Below are positions 55,015-64,000 of a DNA stretch of 64,000 nt, one piece after another. The notes under the pieces are model-generated. The model was not told the DNA's origin. It saw nothing but the letters and a program-made list of their open reading frames with translations, and made no database searches. The translations under genes were made by a program, and so were the position numbers. The DNA comes from Roseiarcus sp963749715 (GTDB lineage Bacteria; Pseudomonadota; Alphaproteobacteria; Rhizobiales; Beijerinckiaceae). The stretch covers positions 186,001-250,000 of the forward strand of contig CAVVNR010000006.1 in the NCBI GenBank assembly GCA_963749715.1. The letters run 5' to 3'. Numbering within the stretch: the first letter of the stretch is position 1; every line of letters starts with the position of its first letter.

Positions 55015-55482
55015 ATGATCGACGCGGCGACGGTAGTGGGCACGTGGCGAATGCTCTCCTGGAAGCGCGAGTTCGTCGAGACTGGCGATCAGATAGACTC
55101 GCTTGGTCCCGAACCCATCGGCTTCGTCACCTACACCGCCGATGGCCGTGTTCACGCAATTGTGGTCCGAAACGATCGCGAGAGGCCTCTGACGCCGCCG
55201 TCCGATGCAGACAAAATTCGTCTCTTCAATTCCATGCTCGCCTATAGCGGGACCTACGAGCTTTTCGATGACCGGATCGTGCACCGACCTGACGCGTCTT
55301 GGAATCAAATTTGGACAGGGACAGACCAAATCCGCTATTTCAAATTTGGCGCGGGGCGGTTGCAGTTGTGGGGACCGCAGGCGACCGACCCTTACTCGGG
55401 GAAACAGGTCGTTCATCGCATGACCTTCGAAAAGTGGGTTGGATCGATCGCTGCCGCGGACCGCCAAGAAAGTCGCGCCTAA
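55015..55482 (+). CDS. Lipocalin-like domain protein
   Basis: 155 residues. 'VVGTWRMLSWKREFVETGDQ', 'PIGFVTYTADGRVHAIVV' and 'YSGTYELFDDRIVHRPDASW' fit the lipocalin-like beta-barrel family found in many bacteria. No signal peptide, so probably cytoplasmic. Ligand unknown. ATG 55015 matches the family's start ('...GTW'); no strong ribosome-binding site is seen. Confidence 0.78.
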   Translation: MIDAATVVGTWRMLSWKREFVETGDQIDSLGPEPIGFVTYTADGRVHAIVVRNDRERPLTPPSDADKIRLFNSMLAYSGTYELFDDRIVHRPDASWNQIWTGTDQIRYFKFGAGRLQLWGPQATDPYSGKQVVHRMTFEKWVGSIAAADRQESRA

Positions 55483-55645
55483 ACAGTCGCCGGAGCGTGT
55501 GCGTCCAACCCGTGAACGCCAGTTAGGACGGCGCGCGCCAGACCGTCGTCAACCTTGGCCGCTTGTCCATGTGGCTCACCGGCGTACTTGTGGGAGTTGT
55601 GATAACATCCACGCGGTTGGGGGTGAGCGACGGGAGGAAAAATCA

Positions 55646-57340
55646 ATGGCGCTGCATACGCAATCCTACGTTCACGGCGCGTCTTCGACGCCGCTCATCG
55701 GCGAGACCATCGGCCAGCTTCTGCGCCGCGTCGCAGCGGAGGGGTCGGAGCGGCCGGCGCAGATCACGCGCCACCAAAATGCGCGCTGGAGCTACGCCGA
55801 CCTCTTACGCCGGTCCGAAGACCTTGCCATCGGCCTGCGCAAGCTGGGCCTCGAAAAGGGGGATCGGGTCGGCATCTGGTCGGCCAACGTCAGCGAATGG
55901 GTTTTGGCCCAGTTCGGCACCGCGCTCGCCGGGCTCATTCTCGTCAATATCAATCCCGCCTACCGGAGCCATGAATTCGACTACGCAATGAAGAAATCCG
56001 GCTGCCGGGCACTGATCCTGAGCGCGGGCCACAAGAACAACGACTATTTCGCTTCGCTTAAGACTTGCGCGCCCGAGATCGACGCGGCTGCGCCGGGCAG
56101 GCTCCGGTCCAAAGGCTTGCCCAAGCTCGAGTTGGTCATCCGCTTAGGCGCGGATGTCTCACCCGGCATGCTCAACTTCGACGAGGTCGCCAAACCGGCG
56201 ACCGCAAACGAGCGCGCCGAGCTTATTGCCTTCGAAGCTCAGCTTCAGTTCGACGATCCGATCAACATCCAGTTTACGTCGGGAACCACCGGCGCGCCCA
56301 AGGGCGCGACGCTGACCCATCACAATATTCTCAACAACGGCTATTTCATCGGCGAGGCCATGCGCCTTACCCCGGACGATCGCTTATGCATTCCGGTCCC
56401 CTACTATCACTGTTTCGGCATGGTGCTGGGCAATCTCGCCTGCGTCACCCACGGCTCGTGCATGGTGAGCCCGTCGGAGGGGTTCGACGCGCTCGCAACG
56501 CTCGAAGTGGTGCAGGCGGAGCGGTGCACAGGCTTGCACGGCGTGCCGACGATGTTCATCGCGATGCTCGAGCATCCCGAATTCGGCCGCTTCGACCTCA
56601 GGAGCCTGCGCACGGGAATCATGGCGGGATCGCCCTGCCCGGTCGAGGTCATGCGAAAGGTCGTCGATCAGATGCACATGAGCGAGGTGACGATCGCCTA
56701 CGGCATGACGGAAACGAGCCCCGTCAGCTTCCAAAGCGCGCTTGACGACCCTCTGGAGCGGCGCGTCTCGACAGTCGGACGGATCCAGCCGCATCTCGAA
56801 GTCAAGATTGTCGACGCCGAGGGCCGGATCGTCCCGCCGGGCGTCCCGGGCGAGTTGCTCACCCGCGGCTATAGCGTCATGCGCGGCTATTGGGACGATC
56901 CCGCTGCGACGGCGGCTGTGATCGACGAGGCGCGGTTCATGCATACCGGCGATCTGGCGACCATCGACGCTGAAGGTTACTGCAATATCGTCGGCCGGCT
57001 CAAGGATATGATCATTCGCGGCGGCGAGAACATCTATCCGCGCGAGATCGAGGAGTTTCTGTTCACCCACCCGGCCGTGGCCGAGGTACAGGCCTTCGGA
57101 GTCCCCGATCATCGCTACGGCGAAGAGCTTTGCGTCTGGATCCGCCGCCGCGAGGGCTGGGCCCTGAACGAGGACGAAGTCATTGCTTTTTGCCGGGCGT
57201 CGATCGCCCACTACAAGGCGCCGCGGCATGTGCGCTTCGTCAATTCGTTCCCGATGACGGTCACCGGCAAGGCCCAGAAGTTCCTCATGCGCAAGGCCAT
57301 GATTGAGGAATTGGGCGTGAGGGAAGAGAAGACCGCTTGA
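55646..57340 (+). CDS. Fatty-acyl-CoA synthetase (AMP-binding enzyme)
   Basis: 564 residues. P-loop 'INIQFTSGTTGAPKGATLTH', 'YGMTETSPVSFQSALDDPLE', 'RGYWDDPAATAAVIDEAR', 'MHTGDLATIDAEGYCNIVGR', 'LKDMIIRGGENIYPREIEEF' and C-terminal catalytic Lys in 'VTGKAQKFLMRKAMIEE'. It activates medium or long acyl chains to CoA thioesters. ATG 55646 follows GGGAGG. With the CYP153 gene it could form part of alkane use, though they are 16 kb apart. Confidence 0.92.
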   Translation: MALHTQSYVHGASSTPLIGETIGQLLRRVAAEGSERPAQITRHQNARWSYADLLRRSEDLAIGLRKLGLEKGDRVGIWSANVSEWVLAQFGTALAGLILVNINPAYRSHEFDYAMKKSGCRALILSAGHKNNDYFASLKTCAPEIDAAAPGRLRSKGLPKLELVIRLGADVSPGMLNFDEVAKPATANERAELIAFEAQLQFDDPINIQFTSGTTGAPKGATLTHHNILNNGYFIGEAMRLTPDDRLCIPVPYYHCFGMVLGNLACVTHGSCMVSPSEGFDALATLEVVQAERCTGLHGVPTMFIAMLEHPEFGRFDLRSLRTGIMAGSPCPVEVMRKVVDQMHMSEVTIAYGMTETSPVSFQSALDDPLERRVSTVGRIQPHLEVKIVDAEGRIVPPGVPGELLTRGYSVMRGYWDDPAATAAVIDEARFMHTGDLATIDAEGYCNIVGRLKDMIIRGGENIYPREIEEFLFTHPAVAEVQAFGVPDHRYGEELCVWIRRREGWALNEDEVIAFCRASIAHYKAPRHVRFVNSFPMTVTGKAQKFLMRKAMIEELGVREEKTA

Positions 57341-57517
57341 TCGACAGGGCGGCGCCGGAAGCTCCCGCCGCCAAAAAACTGCAATTCTAGCCTTCACTGG
57401 ATATTGAGAGAATTTCGGTTCTCTTGGCAATTCGGCCCGGCGCGCTTAAATGGTGGGCAAGGACAGGGTCGGAAGGGTCGGGGACATCTTAGTCGACCAT
57501 TCCGTCACGGGAAGGCT

Positions 57518-59446
57518 ATGAACGCGAATTACCGAAATTTCGCCCTGTGGGTGATCATTTTCTTGCTGGTTCTGGCGCTGGTGACCTTGTTCCAGAGCCC
57601 GGGCCAGAAAGCCCCGTCGAGCGAAATCACCTTCAGCCAGCTGCTGACCGACGCCGACGCCGGGAACATTCGCGACGTCACGATCGCCGGCCCGGAAATT
57701 TCCGGCCACATGAAGGACGGGAGATCGTTCCAGACCTACGCGCCGAGCGACCCCGGCCTCGTGCAGGCGCTTTACAAGAAGGACGTGACGATCACCGCCA
57801 AGCCGCCGTCCGACGGCAACAACTGGCTGCTCACGATCGTCTCCAGCGTCCTGCCCGTGCTGCTGTTTCTCGGCCTTTGGATCTATATGACCCGGCAGAT
57901 GCAGGGCGGCGCCGGCAAGGCGATGGGATTCGGAAAGTCGAAGGCCAAGCTTCTGACCGAGGCGCAGGGGCGGGTGACGTTCGAGGACGTGGCCGGCGTC
58001 GACGAAGCCAAGGAAGACCTGCAGGAGATCGTCGAGTTCCTGCGCGACCCGCAAAAATTCCAGAAGCTCGGCGGACGCATACCGCGCGGCGTGCTGCTCG
58101 TCGGCCCGCCGGGCACGGGCAAGACCTTGACCGCCCGTGCGGTCGCGGGCGAGGCCAATGTGCCCTTCTTCACCATTTCGGGTTCCGATTTCGTCGAGAT
58201 GTTCGTCGGTGTCGGCGCGAGCCGCGTGCGCGACATGTTCGAGCAAGCGAAAAAGAATGCGCCCTGCATCATCTTCATCGATGAGATCGACGCTGTCGGG
58301 CGCCATCGCGGCGCGGGGCTCGGCGGCGGCAATGACGAGCGCGAGCAGACGCTCAATCAGCTGCTGGTCGAAATGGACGGCTTCGAGCAGAACGAAGGCA
58401 TTATCATCATCGCCGCGACCAATCGGCCCGATGTGCTCGACCCGGCGCTCTTGCGGCCCGGCCGTTTCGACCGTCAGATCGTGATCTCAAACCCCGATTT
58501 CATCGGCCGCGAAAAGATCATCAGGGTTCACGTGCGCAAAGTCCCGCTCGGACCCGACGTCGACCTCAAGGTGGTTGCGCGCGGAACGCCTGGCTTTTCG
58601 GGCGCGGATTTGATGAATCTTGTCAACGAAGCAGCGCTGCTGGCGGCCCGGCGCGGAAAACGCGTGGTTACGCGGCAGGAATTCGAGGATTCGCGCGACA
58701 AGATCATGATGGGCGCCGAGCGACGCACGCTGATCATGACGGAAGAGGAAAAGCGGCTCACCGCCTTTCACGAAGCCGGCCACGCGCTCGTGTCGGTCTC
58801 GATGCCGGCCTCGACGCCGATCCACAAGGCGACGATCATTCCCCGCGGCCGCGCCCTCGGCATGGTGCAGTCGCTGCCCGAGCGCGATCAAATTTCGCAG
58901 AGCTACGAGCAGCTCGTCGCCATGCTGGCGATGTCGATGGGCGGTCGCGTCGCCGAAGAGCTGATTTTCGGCAAGGACAAGGTGACCTCGGGCGCGGCCG
59001 GCGACATCCAGCAGGTGACCAAGATCGCCCGCGCCATGGTGACCCGGCTCGGCTTTTCCGACAAGCTTGGCACGGTCATGTACGGCGAGAACCAGGACGA
59101 AGTGTTCCTCGGTTATTCGCTCGGCCGTCAGCAGAATATCTCGGAGGCGACCGCGGAGACGATCGATCAGGAAGTGCGCCGGCTGGTGCTGGAAGCGCAT
59201 GACACGGCGACGCGCATCCTTACCGAGCGGCGCGCCGACCTTGAGACGCTGGCGTCCGGCTTGATGGAGTTCGAGACGCTGACCGGCGACGAGATCGGTG
59301 GTCTTTTGCAGGGCGTGCGGCCGGTGCGCGAATCGGCGACCGACCGGGAGCCTCCGGCCGCGCCCCGCGCAGCCGTCCCCTCGACCGGCAAACCAAGGCC
59401 CATCGGTCCGGAGGCCGGCGGCTTGGAGCCGCAGCCGCAAACCTGA
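57518..59446 (+). CDS. ftsH: ATP-dependent zinc metalloprotease FtsH
   Basis: 642 residues. Two N-terminal transmembrane helices ('FALWVIIFLLVLALVTLFQS' and 'WLLTIVSSVLPVLLFLGLWI') flank a short periplasmic domain. AAA motifs: Walker A 'VLLVGPPGTGKTLTARAVAG', Walker B 'APCIIFIDEIDAVG', SRH 'ATNRPDVLDPALLRPGRFDR'. The protease zinc site is 'AFHEAGHALVSV'. The ATG at 57518 starts where homology begins. It degrades misfolded membrane proteins and regulators. Confidence 0.95.
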   Translation: MNANYRNFALWVIIFLLVLALVTLFQSPGQKAPSSEITFSQLLTDADAGNIRDVTIAGPEISGHMKDGRSFQTYAPSDPGLVQALYKKDVTITAKPPSDGNNWLLTIVSSVLPVLLFLGLWIYMTRQMQGGAGKAMGFGKSKAKLLTEAQGRVTFEDVAGVDEAKEDLQEIVEFLRDPQKFQKLGGRIPRGVLLVGPPGTGKTLTARAVAGEANVPFFTISGSDFVEMFVGVGASRVRDMFEQAKKNAPCIIFIDEIDAVGRHRGAGLGGGNDEREQTLNQLLVEMDGFEQNEGIIIIAATNRPDVLDPALLRPGRFDRQIVISNPDFIGREKIIRVHVRKVPLGPDVDLKVVARGTPGFSGADLMNLVNEAALLAARRGKRVVTRQEFEDSRDKIMMGAERRTLIMTEEEKRLTAFHEAGHALVSVSMPASTPIHKATIIPRGRALGMVQSLPERDQISQSYEQLVAMLAMSMGGRVAEELIFGKDKVTSGAAGDIQQVTKIARAMVTRLGFSDKLGTVMYGENQDEVFLGYSLGRQQNISEATAETIDQEVRRLVLEAHDTATRILTERRADLETLASGLMEFETLTGDEIGGLLQGVRPVRESATDREPPAAPRAAVPSTGKPRPIGPEAGGLEPQPQT

Positions 59447-59514
59447 AGCCTGCCGCTCCCAGGCCGCGTCCGAACGGTCGAGGCCGGTACCCCCGAGCGT
59501 GTGCTCGCCATTAT

Positions 59515-60362
59515 TTACCGAGTCGCCATTCGCACGACGTGGCCGCCCGGACCGGCCTTGGGCGGCGCTGGGAGGTTCGGGAGATAGCGGCCGACAAGCG
59601 CGGCGCGGTCGAGATCCTCGATCTCGACGAAACCAAGCGCGCGCGCTCAATTCTGCAGCTCGATCGAGTTCAAAAAAACAGCGGAGCGGCTCGCCGAGCG
59701 CCGCGACCCGCTCCGCCAGCTTGGCCATGGCGTTGCGCGCGGCCGCGTCGCTAATCGTGTTCGGCGGATTGGCGTAGTCGAACACGACCTCCACCCCGCC
59801 GGGCAGTCGCGCGAGATCTCTAAGAGTTCGCGTAGACCGCATCTTCCCTCAGGTAGGGCGTGGCCCCGAGCCATGACACGAAGGCGCGCTCGTTCCGGTC
59901 GAAGCCCGCCGCCTCGACTGACCGGGCCATGCTGCCGCGATCAAAGTCGTGCGCCACATAGACGAGGTGTCGAGGCGCCGCGATACCCGCCTCGGCGAGC
60001 CGGCGGCGCTTCTCGGCTTGAGTCGCGGGGTGGTCGAGCTCGAAAACTCGCAGTTTTTCTGTCGTCTCCAGGCGATAGCCGAAAGTGTCGAGACCCGCGC
60101 CGAGGATGACGATCTGCCGGACTCCTTGCCCAATCGCGCCGCGCGCCGCATCCTCTGCAAACCGGCTGCGCATCGCGATGAACAGGCGCAAGGGCGCGCT
60201 TTCCGGCTCGTCGCGCGCCCGCGCGAGCGCCGCCTCGGCGTCCTGTCCCAGGATCGGGAGCGCGAACGGGTCGGCGAAGACGACCCCGCGCTCGAGAATC
60301 TGATGAGCGGCCCTGTGCCCGGCCGCGCCGATCGCGGTACGGCTCGCCTGTCCCTCCTGCAT
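59515..60362 (-). CDS. SAM-dependent methyltransferase, LCM/TIGR00027 type (frameshifted)
   Basis: About 282 residues. 'SRTAIGAAGHRAAHQILERG', 'FADPFALPILG', SAM site 'QIVILGAGLDTFGYRLE', 'VFELDHPATQAEKRRRLAEA', 'RAFVSWLGATPYLRED', then shifts near 59835 and 59650 give 'LPGGVEVVFDYANPPNT', and 'LGFVEIEDLDRAALVGRYLP' ending at TAA 59515. These proteins resemble leucine carboxyl methyltransferases; the substrate is unknown in bacteria. A TTG 45 bases upstream is an alternative start. Confidence 0.82.
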
Positions 60363-60409
60363 TCGGCCAAAATAGTGGCCGGCCGGCGGCCTGTCGAGCC
60401 AAACCAAGC

Positions 60410-60438
60410 TTGACGCCTAAAGACCCCTCCCGTATAGA
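60410..60438 (+). promoter_or_regulatory. Sigma-70-type promoter for rpmB
   Basis: TTGACG (60410-60415), a 17-base spacer, TATAGA (60433-60438), a near-consensus housekeeping promoter. Transcription would start about 110 bases before the rpmB ATG. Confidence 0.7.
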
Positions 60439-60557
60439 CCCGCCCTCCAATAGGTCTGGGCCGTACGGCGGCGGGACGCTTCTTCAATGGGGCGGCCCGT
60501 TTTATATTTGCCGGATGGGGTCCCGGGGCCTTCCATCGTTTGAAGGACATGAGCGCG

Positions 60558-60860
60558 ATGTCACGCCGCTGCGAGCTGACGGGGAAAGCCGTTCAATCCG
60601 GCAACAAAGTCAGCCATTCCAACCGCAAGACGCGCACCCGCTTCTTGCCCAACCTGGTTCAGGTCACGCTGATCTCCGACACGCTCGAGCGCGCCGTGCG
60701 GCTGCGCATCAGCGCGGCGGCGTTGCGCTCGGTCGAGCATCGCGGCGGCCTCGATGACTTCCTCGCCAGGGCGAATGTATCGGAGCTCTCCGACACGGCC
60801 GCCACGCTGAAGCGCGAGATCGCCAAGAAGCAGGCCGAAGCGCAAGCCAACGCCGCTTAG
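60558..60860 (+). CDS. rpmB: 50S ribosomal protein L28
   Basis: 100 residues, normal for alphaproteobacteria. It starts 'MSRRCELTGKAVQSGNKVSH', followed by 'SNRKTRTRFLPNLVQVTLIS' and 'LRISAAALRSVEHRGGLDDF'. ATG 60558 is chosen because the family begins with this segment, although an in-frame ATG lies 18 bases upstream. Confidence 0.95.
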   Translation: MSRRCELTGKAVQSGNKVSHSNRKTRTRFLPNLVQVTLISDTLERAVRLRISAAALRSVEHRGGLDDFLARANVSELSDTAATLKREIAKKQAEAQANAA

Positions 60861-60906
60861 CAAGGCGAAGGCGCGAACTATCCCGGATGTCGCCCTCGCC
60901 CGTCCG

Positions 60907-61562
60907 TCAACCAGCGGGAGCTGACGCCAGGCGCGCCGCCTCTCGCGAGAGCCTTTCGACTTCAGCATAGTCGCCGCGCCCCAGCGCCGCCTTAGGCAAC
61001 ATCCACGATCCGCCGACGCAGGGGACATTCGGCAGCCTGAGATACTCGGGCGCTTTGGCCAGATCGATGCCGCCGGTCGGGCAGAAGCGCAGATCGGGCA
61101 GGGGCGCGGCCAGCGACGCGAGGAGCCTCGCGCCGCCGACGGCTTCGGCGGGAAAGAGCTTCAGCGCGCGAAAGCCGAGATCCCTGAGCGCCATGGCTTC
61201 CGACGCCGTCGCGCAGCCGGGCAGGAACGGCACGGGCGATTGCGCGGCGGCCGTGGCGAGCGGCGCCGGGCGCCGGGGCTGACCAGAAACCGCGCGCCGG
61301 CCGCGACCGCTTCGTCGATCTGCTCGACCGATACGATCGTGCCTGCCCCGACGACCGCGCCGGGTACGCCTTTGGCGATCTCCCGGATCGCCGCCAGCGC
61401 GGACGGTGTGCGCAACGTCACCTCAATCGCGTAGAGGCCGCCGGCGACGAGCGCCTTCGCCTGCCCGACGCCATCCTCGACGCTCGCGACCGTGAGAACC
61501 GGGATCACCGGCGCGAGCGTCATGATCGAAGCCGTTTCACCGTTGAGGGAATAAAGCGGCAT
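60907..61562 (-). CDS. eda: 2-keto-3-deoxy-6-phosphogluconate aldolase-like (frameshifted)
   Basis: About 218 residues. 'LAPVIPVLTVASVEDGVGQA', 'LVAGGLYAIEVTLRTPSALA' with the active-site Glu, 'GAVVGAGTIVSVEQIDEAV', then a shift near 61250-61285, 'VPFLPGCATASEAMALRDLG', Schiff-base Lys in 'FRALKLFPAEAVGG', and 'RFCPTGGIDLAKAPEYLRLP'. It cleaves KDPG to pyruvate and glyceraldehyde-3-phosphate (Entner-Doudoroff), possibly also other 2-keto acids. ATG 61562 has GGAG upstream. edd is not nearby. Confidence 0.88.
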
Positions 61563-61687
61563 TGCGCTCTCCAGGAATTCGACCCCCGCCTTTAGCACGC
61601 CGCGCGACCCCGCGGCGAGACTCGCCATCGAGCGAGAATCGACTAGGCTGATCCGACTGACGAGCGCGCGCCGCGGCGGAGCCCGAC

Positions 61688-63464
61688 GTGAACGAGGGAA
61701 CAGACCTTTCGGTCTACAAGGAGACGCTTCTGTTCCTCGTGACAGCGGGCGTGGTCGCGCCCCTGTTCTACCGGCTGCACGTAAGCCCGGTGCTGGGTTA
61801 TCTGCTCGCGGGCCTTGCGCTCGGACCTTACGGCCTCGTCTCGATGGACCCGCGAGCGCGGTGGCTCGGCGCGCTCGCGATCAATGTCGAGGCGATTGAC
61901 CGTATCGCCGCCTTCGGCGTCGTCGCGCTGATGTTCACCATGGGGCTTGAGCTGTCGTTCGAGCGCTTGCGGCGCACCCGCCGGCTGGTGTTCGGCCTCG
62001 GGCTCTCGCAGGTCGTGTTGACGACCTTGATCCTGAGCGCTCTCGCCTGGGGCCTCGGCCTATCCCCGCCCTCGGCGCTGACCGTCGGCGCGGCGCTCAC
62101 CATGTCCTCGACCGCGATCGTCATCCCGATGCTGGTCGAGAGCAGGCGGCTCCATTCCGGGGCCGGCCGGGCGAGTTTCTCGGTGCTGCTGTTTCAGGAT
62201 CTCGCCGTCGCGCCGCTTCTGGTTATGACCGGCGCGTTCGCGGCTGGAGGCCAGAGCGGACTGGGATGGGAGCTTTTGAGCACCCTCGCCCCGGCCGGGC
62301 TCGCGCTGGCTGTGCTCGTCGTCTTCGGACGCCTTGCGCTGAGGCCTTTCTTCCATTTCGTGGCGACGACGAAGAGCCCGGAATTCTTCATGGCCGCGTG
62401 CCTGCTGGTGGTGCTGGGCGATGGGCTGGCCGCCGCGGCGGGGCATCTCTCGATGGCGCTTGGCGCCTTTGTCGCAGGGCTCTTGCTGGCGGAGACGGAA
62501 TTTCGGCGTGAGATCGAAGTGACGATCGAGCCGTTCCGGGGTCTGCTCCTTGGGCTCTACTTCGTCTCGGTCGGCGCCGAGATCAATCCAGGCTTCATCG
62601 TCGCCCGGCCCGGGCTTATCCTCGGCATCGCCGCGGCGCTGGTGACGCTGAAGGGCCTAACGCTTCTGGCGTTGGCGCGCGGATTTCAGGCTGCCGCCTC
62701 GCGTGGGCGCCGAAATGGCCCTCCTGCTCGGGCCGGGTGGAGAGTTCGGCTTCGTGATGATCGGCGCCGCCCTGGCTGGAGGCCTCATCGACCGGGAGCT
62801 GTCGACAGCTCTTGTCAGCGCCGTGACGCTCTCGATGCTCGCGATCCCCGCCCTCGCCAAGCTCGGCGCCCGCATCGGCTCGCCGCCCCGAACCGCCGCG
62901 GACGAGGCGCCGGCGGAGATCCCGCCTGAGAGCGAGGACGCCCGCGTCATCATTGTCGGCTACGGCCGCGTCGGCGCGTTGATCGGGGATATGCTCGAGC
63001 GACACTCGATCCCGTTCATCGCAATCGACTCGGATGCCCGGCTGACAGCGCGGGCGCGCTCGGACGGCAAGCCGGTTTACTACGGCGACGCCGCCCGCCC
63101 CGAATATCTGCGCCGCTGCGGGCTCGATACCGCGCGCGCGGTGGTCGTCACCATGGACTCGACGGCCGCCAACGAGGCGGTTGTCGAGGCGACTCGCGAT
63201 TTGCGGCCGGAGGTGACGCTGGTCGCCCGCGCGCGCGACGCCGATCACGCTCGCTCGCTCTATGGGCTCGGGGTGACGGACGCGGTGCCCGAGACGATCG
63301 AGGCGAGCCTGCAGCTTTCCGAGGCGGTGCTTGTCGACCTCGGCGTGCCGATGGGCCTCGTCATCGCGTCAATCCATGAGAAGCGCGACGAATATCGCGC
63401 GCTCCTCGCCGCCGCGGGCGCCCCGGAGCGACCGCGCTCGATCCGCGGGCCGCGACGACGGTGA
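61688..63464 (+). CDS. Kef-type K+/H+ antiporter, CPA2 family (frameshifted)
   Basis: About 591 residues. Some twelve transmembrane helices ('LYKLHVSPVLGYLLAGLALG'-like start, 'FTMGLELSFERLRRTRRLVF', 'LTMSSTAIVIPMLVESRRLH') then after a one-base insertion near 62695 'LLGPGGEFGFVMIGAALAGG'. The cytoplasmic TrkA-N (RCK) domain follows: 'ARVIIVGYGRVGALIGDML', 'YYGDAARPEYLRRCGLD'. It would extrude potassium or balance pH, gated by nucleotide or glutathione adducts. Starts at GTG 61688. Confidence 0.87.
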
Positions 63465-63523
63465 GGGGCGGCCTCTAGCCGCGTCCGTCGGCTTTCGCTA
63501 ATGTCAACCGGACTTCCTCCCCC

Positions 63524-64000
63524 GTGAAACGAACCTTGCCTTTGCGAAATTCCTTACGCCATCTCGTTCTTGCGCTCGCCGCCTGGGCGGGCCTTGCCGC
63601 CGCGCGGGCCGGCGACTGCGCCTCCACGGCGGCGCCGGCGACCAGCCTTCGGAGCGTTGCCGCGGTCGGCGATTATCGGCAGGTGCTGAAGGCCTGCGTC
63701 GCCGCCGACGGGCGCAAGGCGTTTGCGATTCGCGAGATGACAGTCGCCGGCGAGAAGGTCGCCCTCGTCGCCGACCCGGTGGCGCTCACAACCCGGCTCG
63801 AGCGCGCGGCGTGCTGGACGTGCAGCGAGGCAAGCGAGGACGAGCTCAGGTCGACCCGGATGGGCCGGGCGATCAGCGAGTCGGCCGCGGCGCCCGGCCT
63901 CATCCACCGCGGCTTCTTGCAGAACGCCGGACTGACCCACGGCGCGGCGCCGGGCGATTTCGTCACCGGCGACCTTTGTCCGAGCCGGCTGCCGCTCGAT
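63524..64000 (+). CDS. Exported protein, 3' partial
   Basis: The frame from GTG 63524 is open to the window edge (159 residues). A signal peptide ('LRHLVLALAAWAGLAAARA') is followed by 'GDCASTAAPATSLRSVAAVG' and later 'GLTHGAAPGDFVTGDLCPS'. The last segment recalls the N-terminal part of some Hyphomicrobiales polysaccharide deacetylase-like proteins, from memory only. The rest lies outside the window, so no firm function is given. Confidence 0.6.
   Translation, partial: MKRTLPLRNSLRHLVLALAAWAGLAAARAGDCASTAAPATSLRSVAAVGDYRQVLKACVAADGRKAFAIREMTVAGEKVALVADPVALTTRLERAACWTCSEASEDELRSTRMGRAISESAAAPGLIHRGFLQNAGLTHGAAPGDFVTGDLCPSRLPLD

Noticed and set aside
1..64000. tRNA or rRNA genes
   Set aside because: No T-loop plus acceptor-stem pattern or rRNA core sequence was seen on either strand by eye; a tRNAscan run would be decisive.

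Overview
The window is about 64 kb of GC-rich DNA from an alphaproteobacterium of the order Hyphomicrobiales (Rhizobiales). The evidence is gene content: a DUF4167 protein, the CtrA-pathway phosphotransferase ChpT, the DUF1134/EipA envelope protein, the alphaproteobacterial type of SerC with a serC-like RNA leader, a MarR/response-regulator pair of the PetP-PetR type, and DUF1127. A CYP153-type alkane hydroxylase, malate synthase and PurU would suit a C1/C2 or hydrocarbon-using member such as the Beijerinckiaceae/Methylocystaceae side, but genus cannot be fixed from this sequence. No rRNA, tRNA, CRISPR array or prophage was found.

Layout. 1-3269: the 3' part of a very large glycine-rich surface protein. 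3.4-7.6 kb: pcrA/uvrD helicase, a YdeI-like gene and an IS630 remnant. 7.8-11.8 kb: ilvE, divergent from a MarR-response regulator-histidine kinase operon, which ends against trxA. 12-18.8 kb: a co-directional run (HAD phosphatase, MaoC hydratase, ribF, ileS, lspA, an exported protein). 19.3-26.4 kb: DUF4167, a lone receiver, chpT, cysQ, eipA, the serine pair serC-serA, and a Trm112-like protein. 26.6-35.4 kb: minus-strand secA-prmC-thioesterase and epmA-recQ-mutM, with efp divergent from its modifying enzyme epmA.

35.4-38.2 kb is the most accessory-looking part. It holds a complete acyl-homoserine-lactone system: luxI, an unknown 74-residue gene, and luxR with an unusual N-terminal extension, followed by a convergent small secreted protein. 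luxR is visibly AT-richer than its housekeeping neighbours. 38.5-45.7 kb: CYP153, a TetR regulator, dienelactone hydrolase with an EamA exporter, an outer-membrane beta-barrel, and LysR with DUF1127. 45.8-64 kb: malate synthase, hemH-msrB, LssY-domain protein, purU, tesA divergent from a YbbA/YbbP-like ABC exporter, a lipocalin-like protein, an acyl-CoA synthetase, ftsH, a methyltransferase, rpmB, a KDPG-type aldolase, a Kef-type antiporter, and a partial exported protein at the edge.

Two themes stand out. First, CtrA-type boxes (TTAA-N7-TTAA) lie upstream of eipA and of the outer-membrane protein gene, in a window that also encodes ChpT. Second, at least twelve conserved genes, including essential secA, carry single-base frameshifts, several of them compensating. 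Indel errors in the sequence are the simplest explanation, so broken reading frames here should not be read as pseudogenes without checking.
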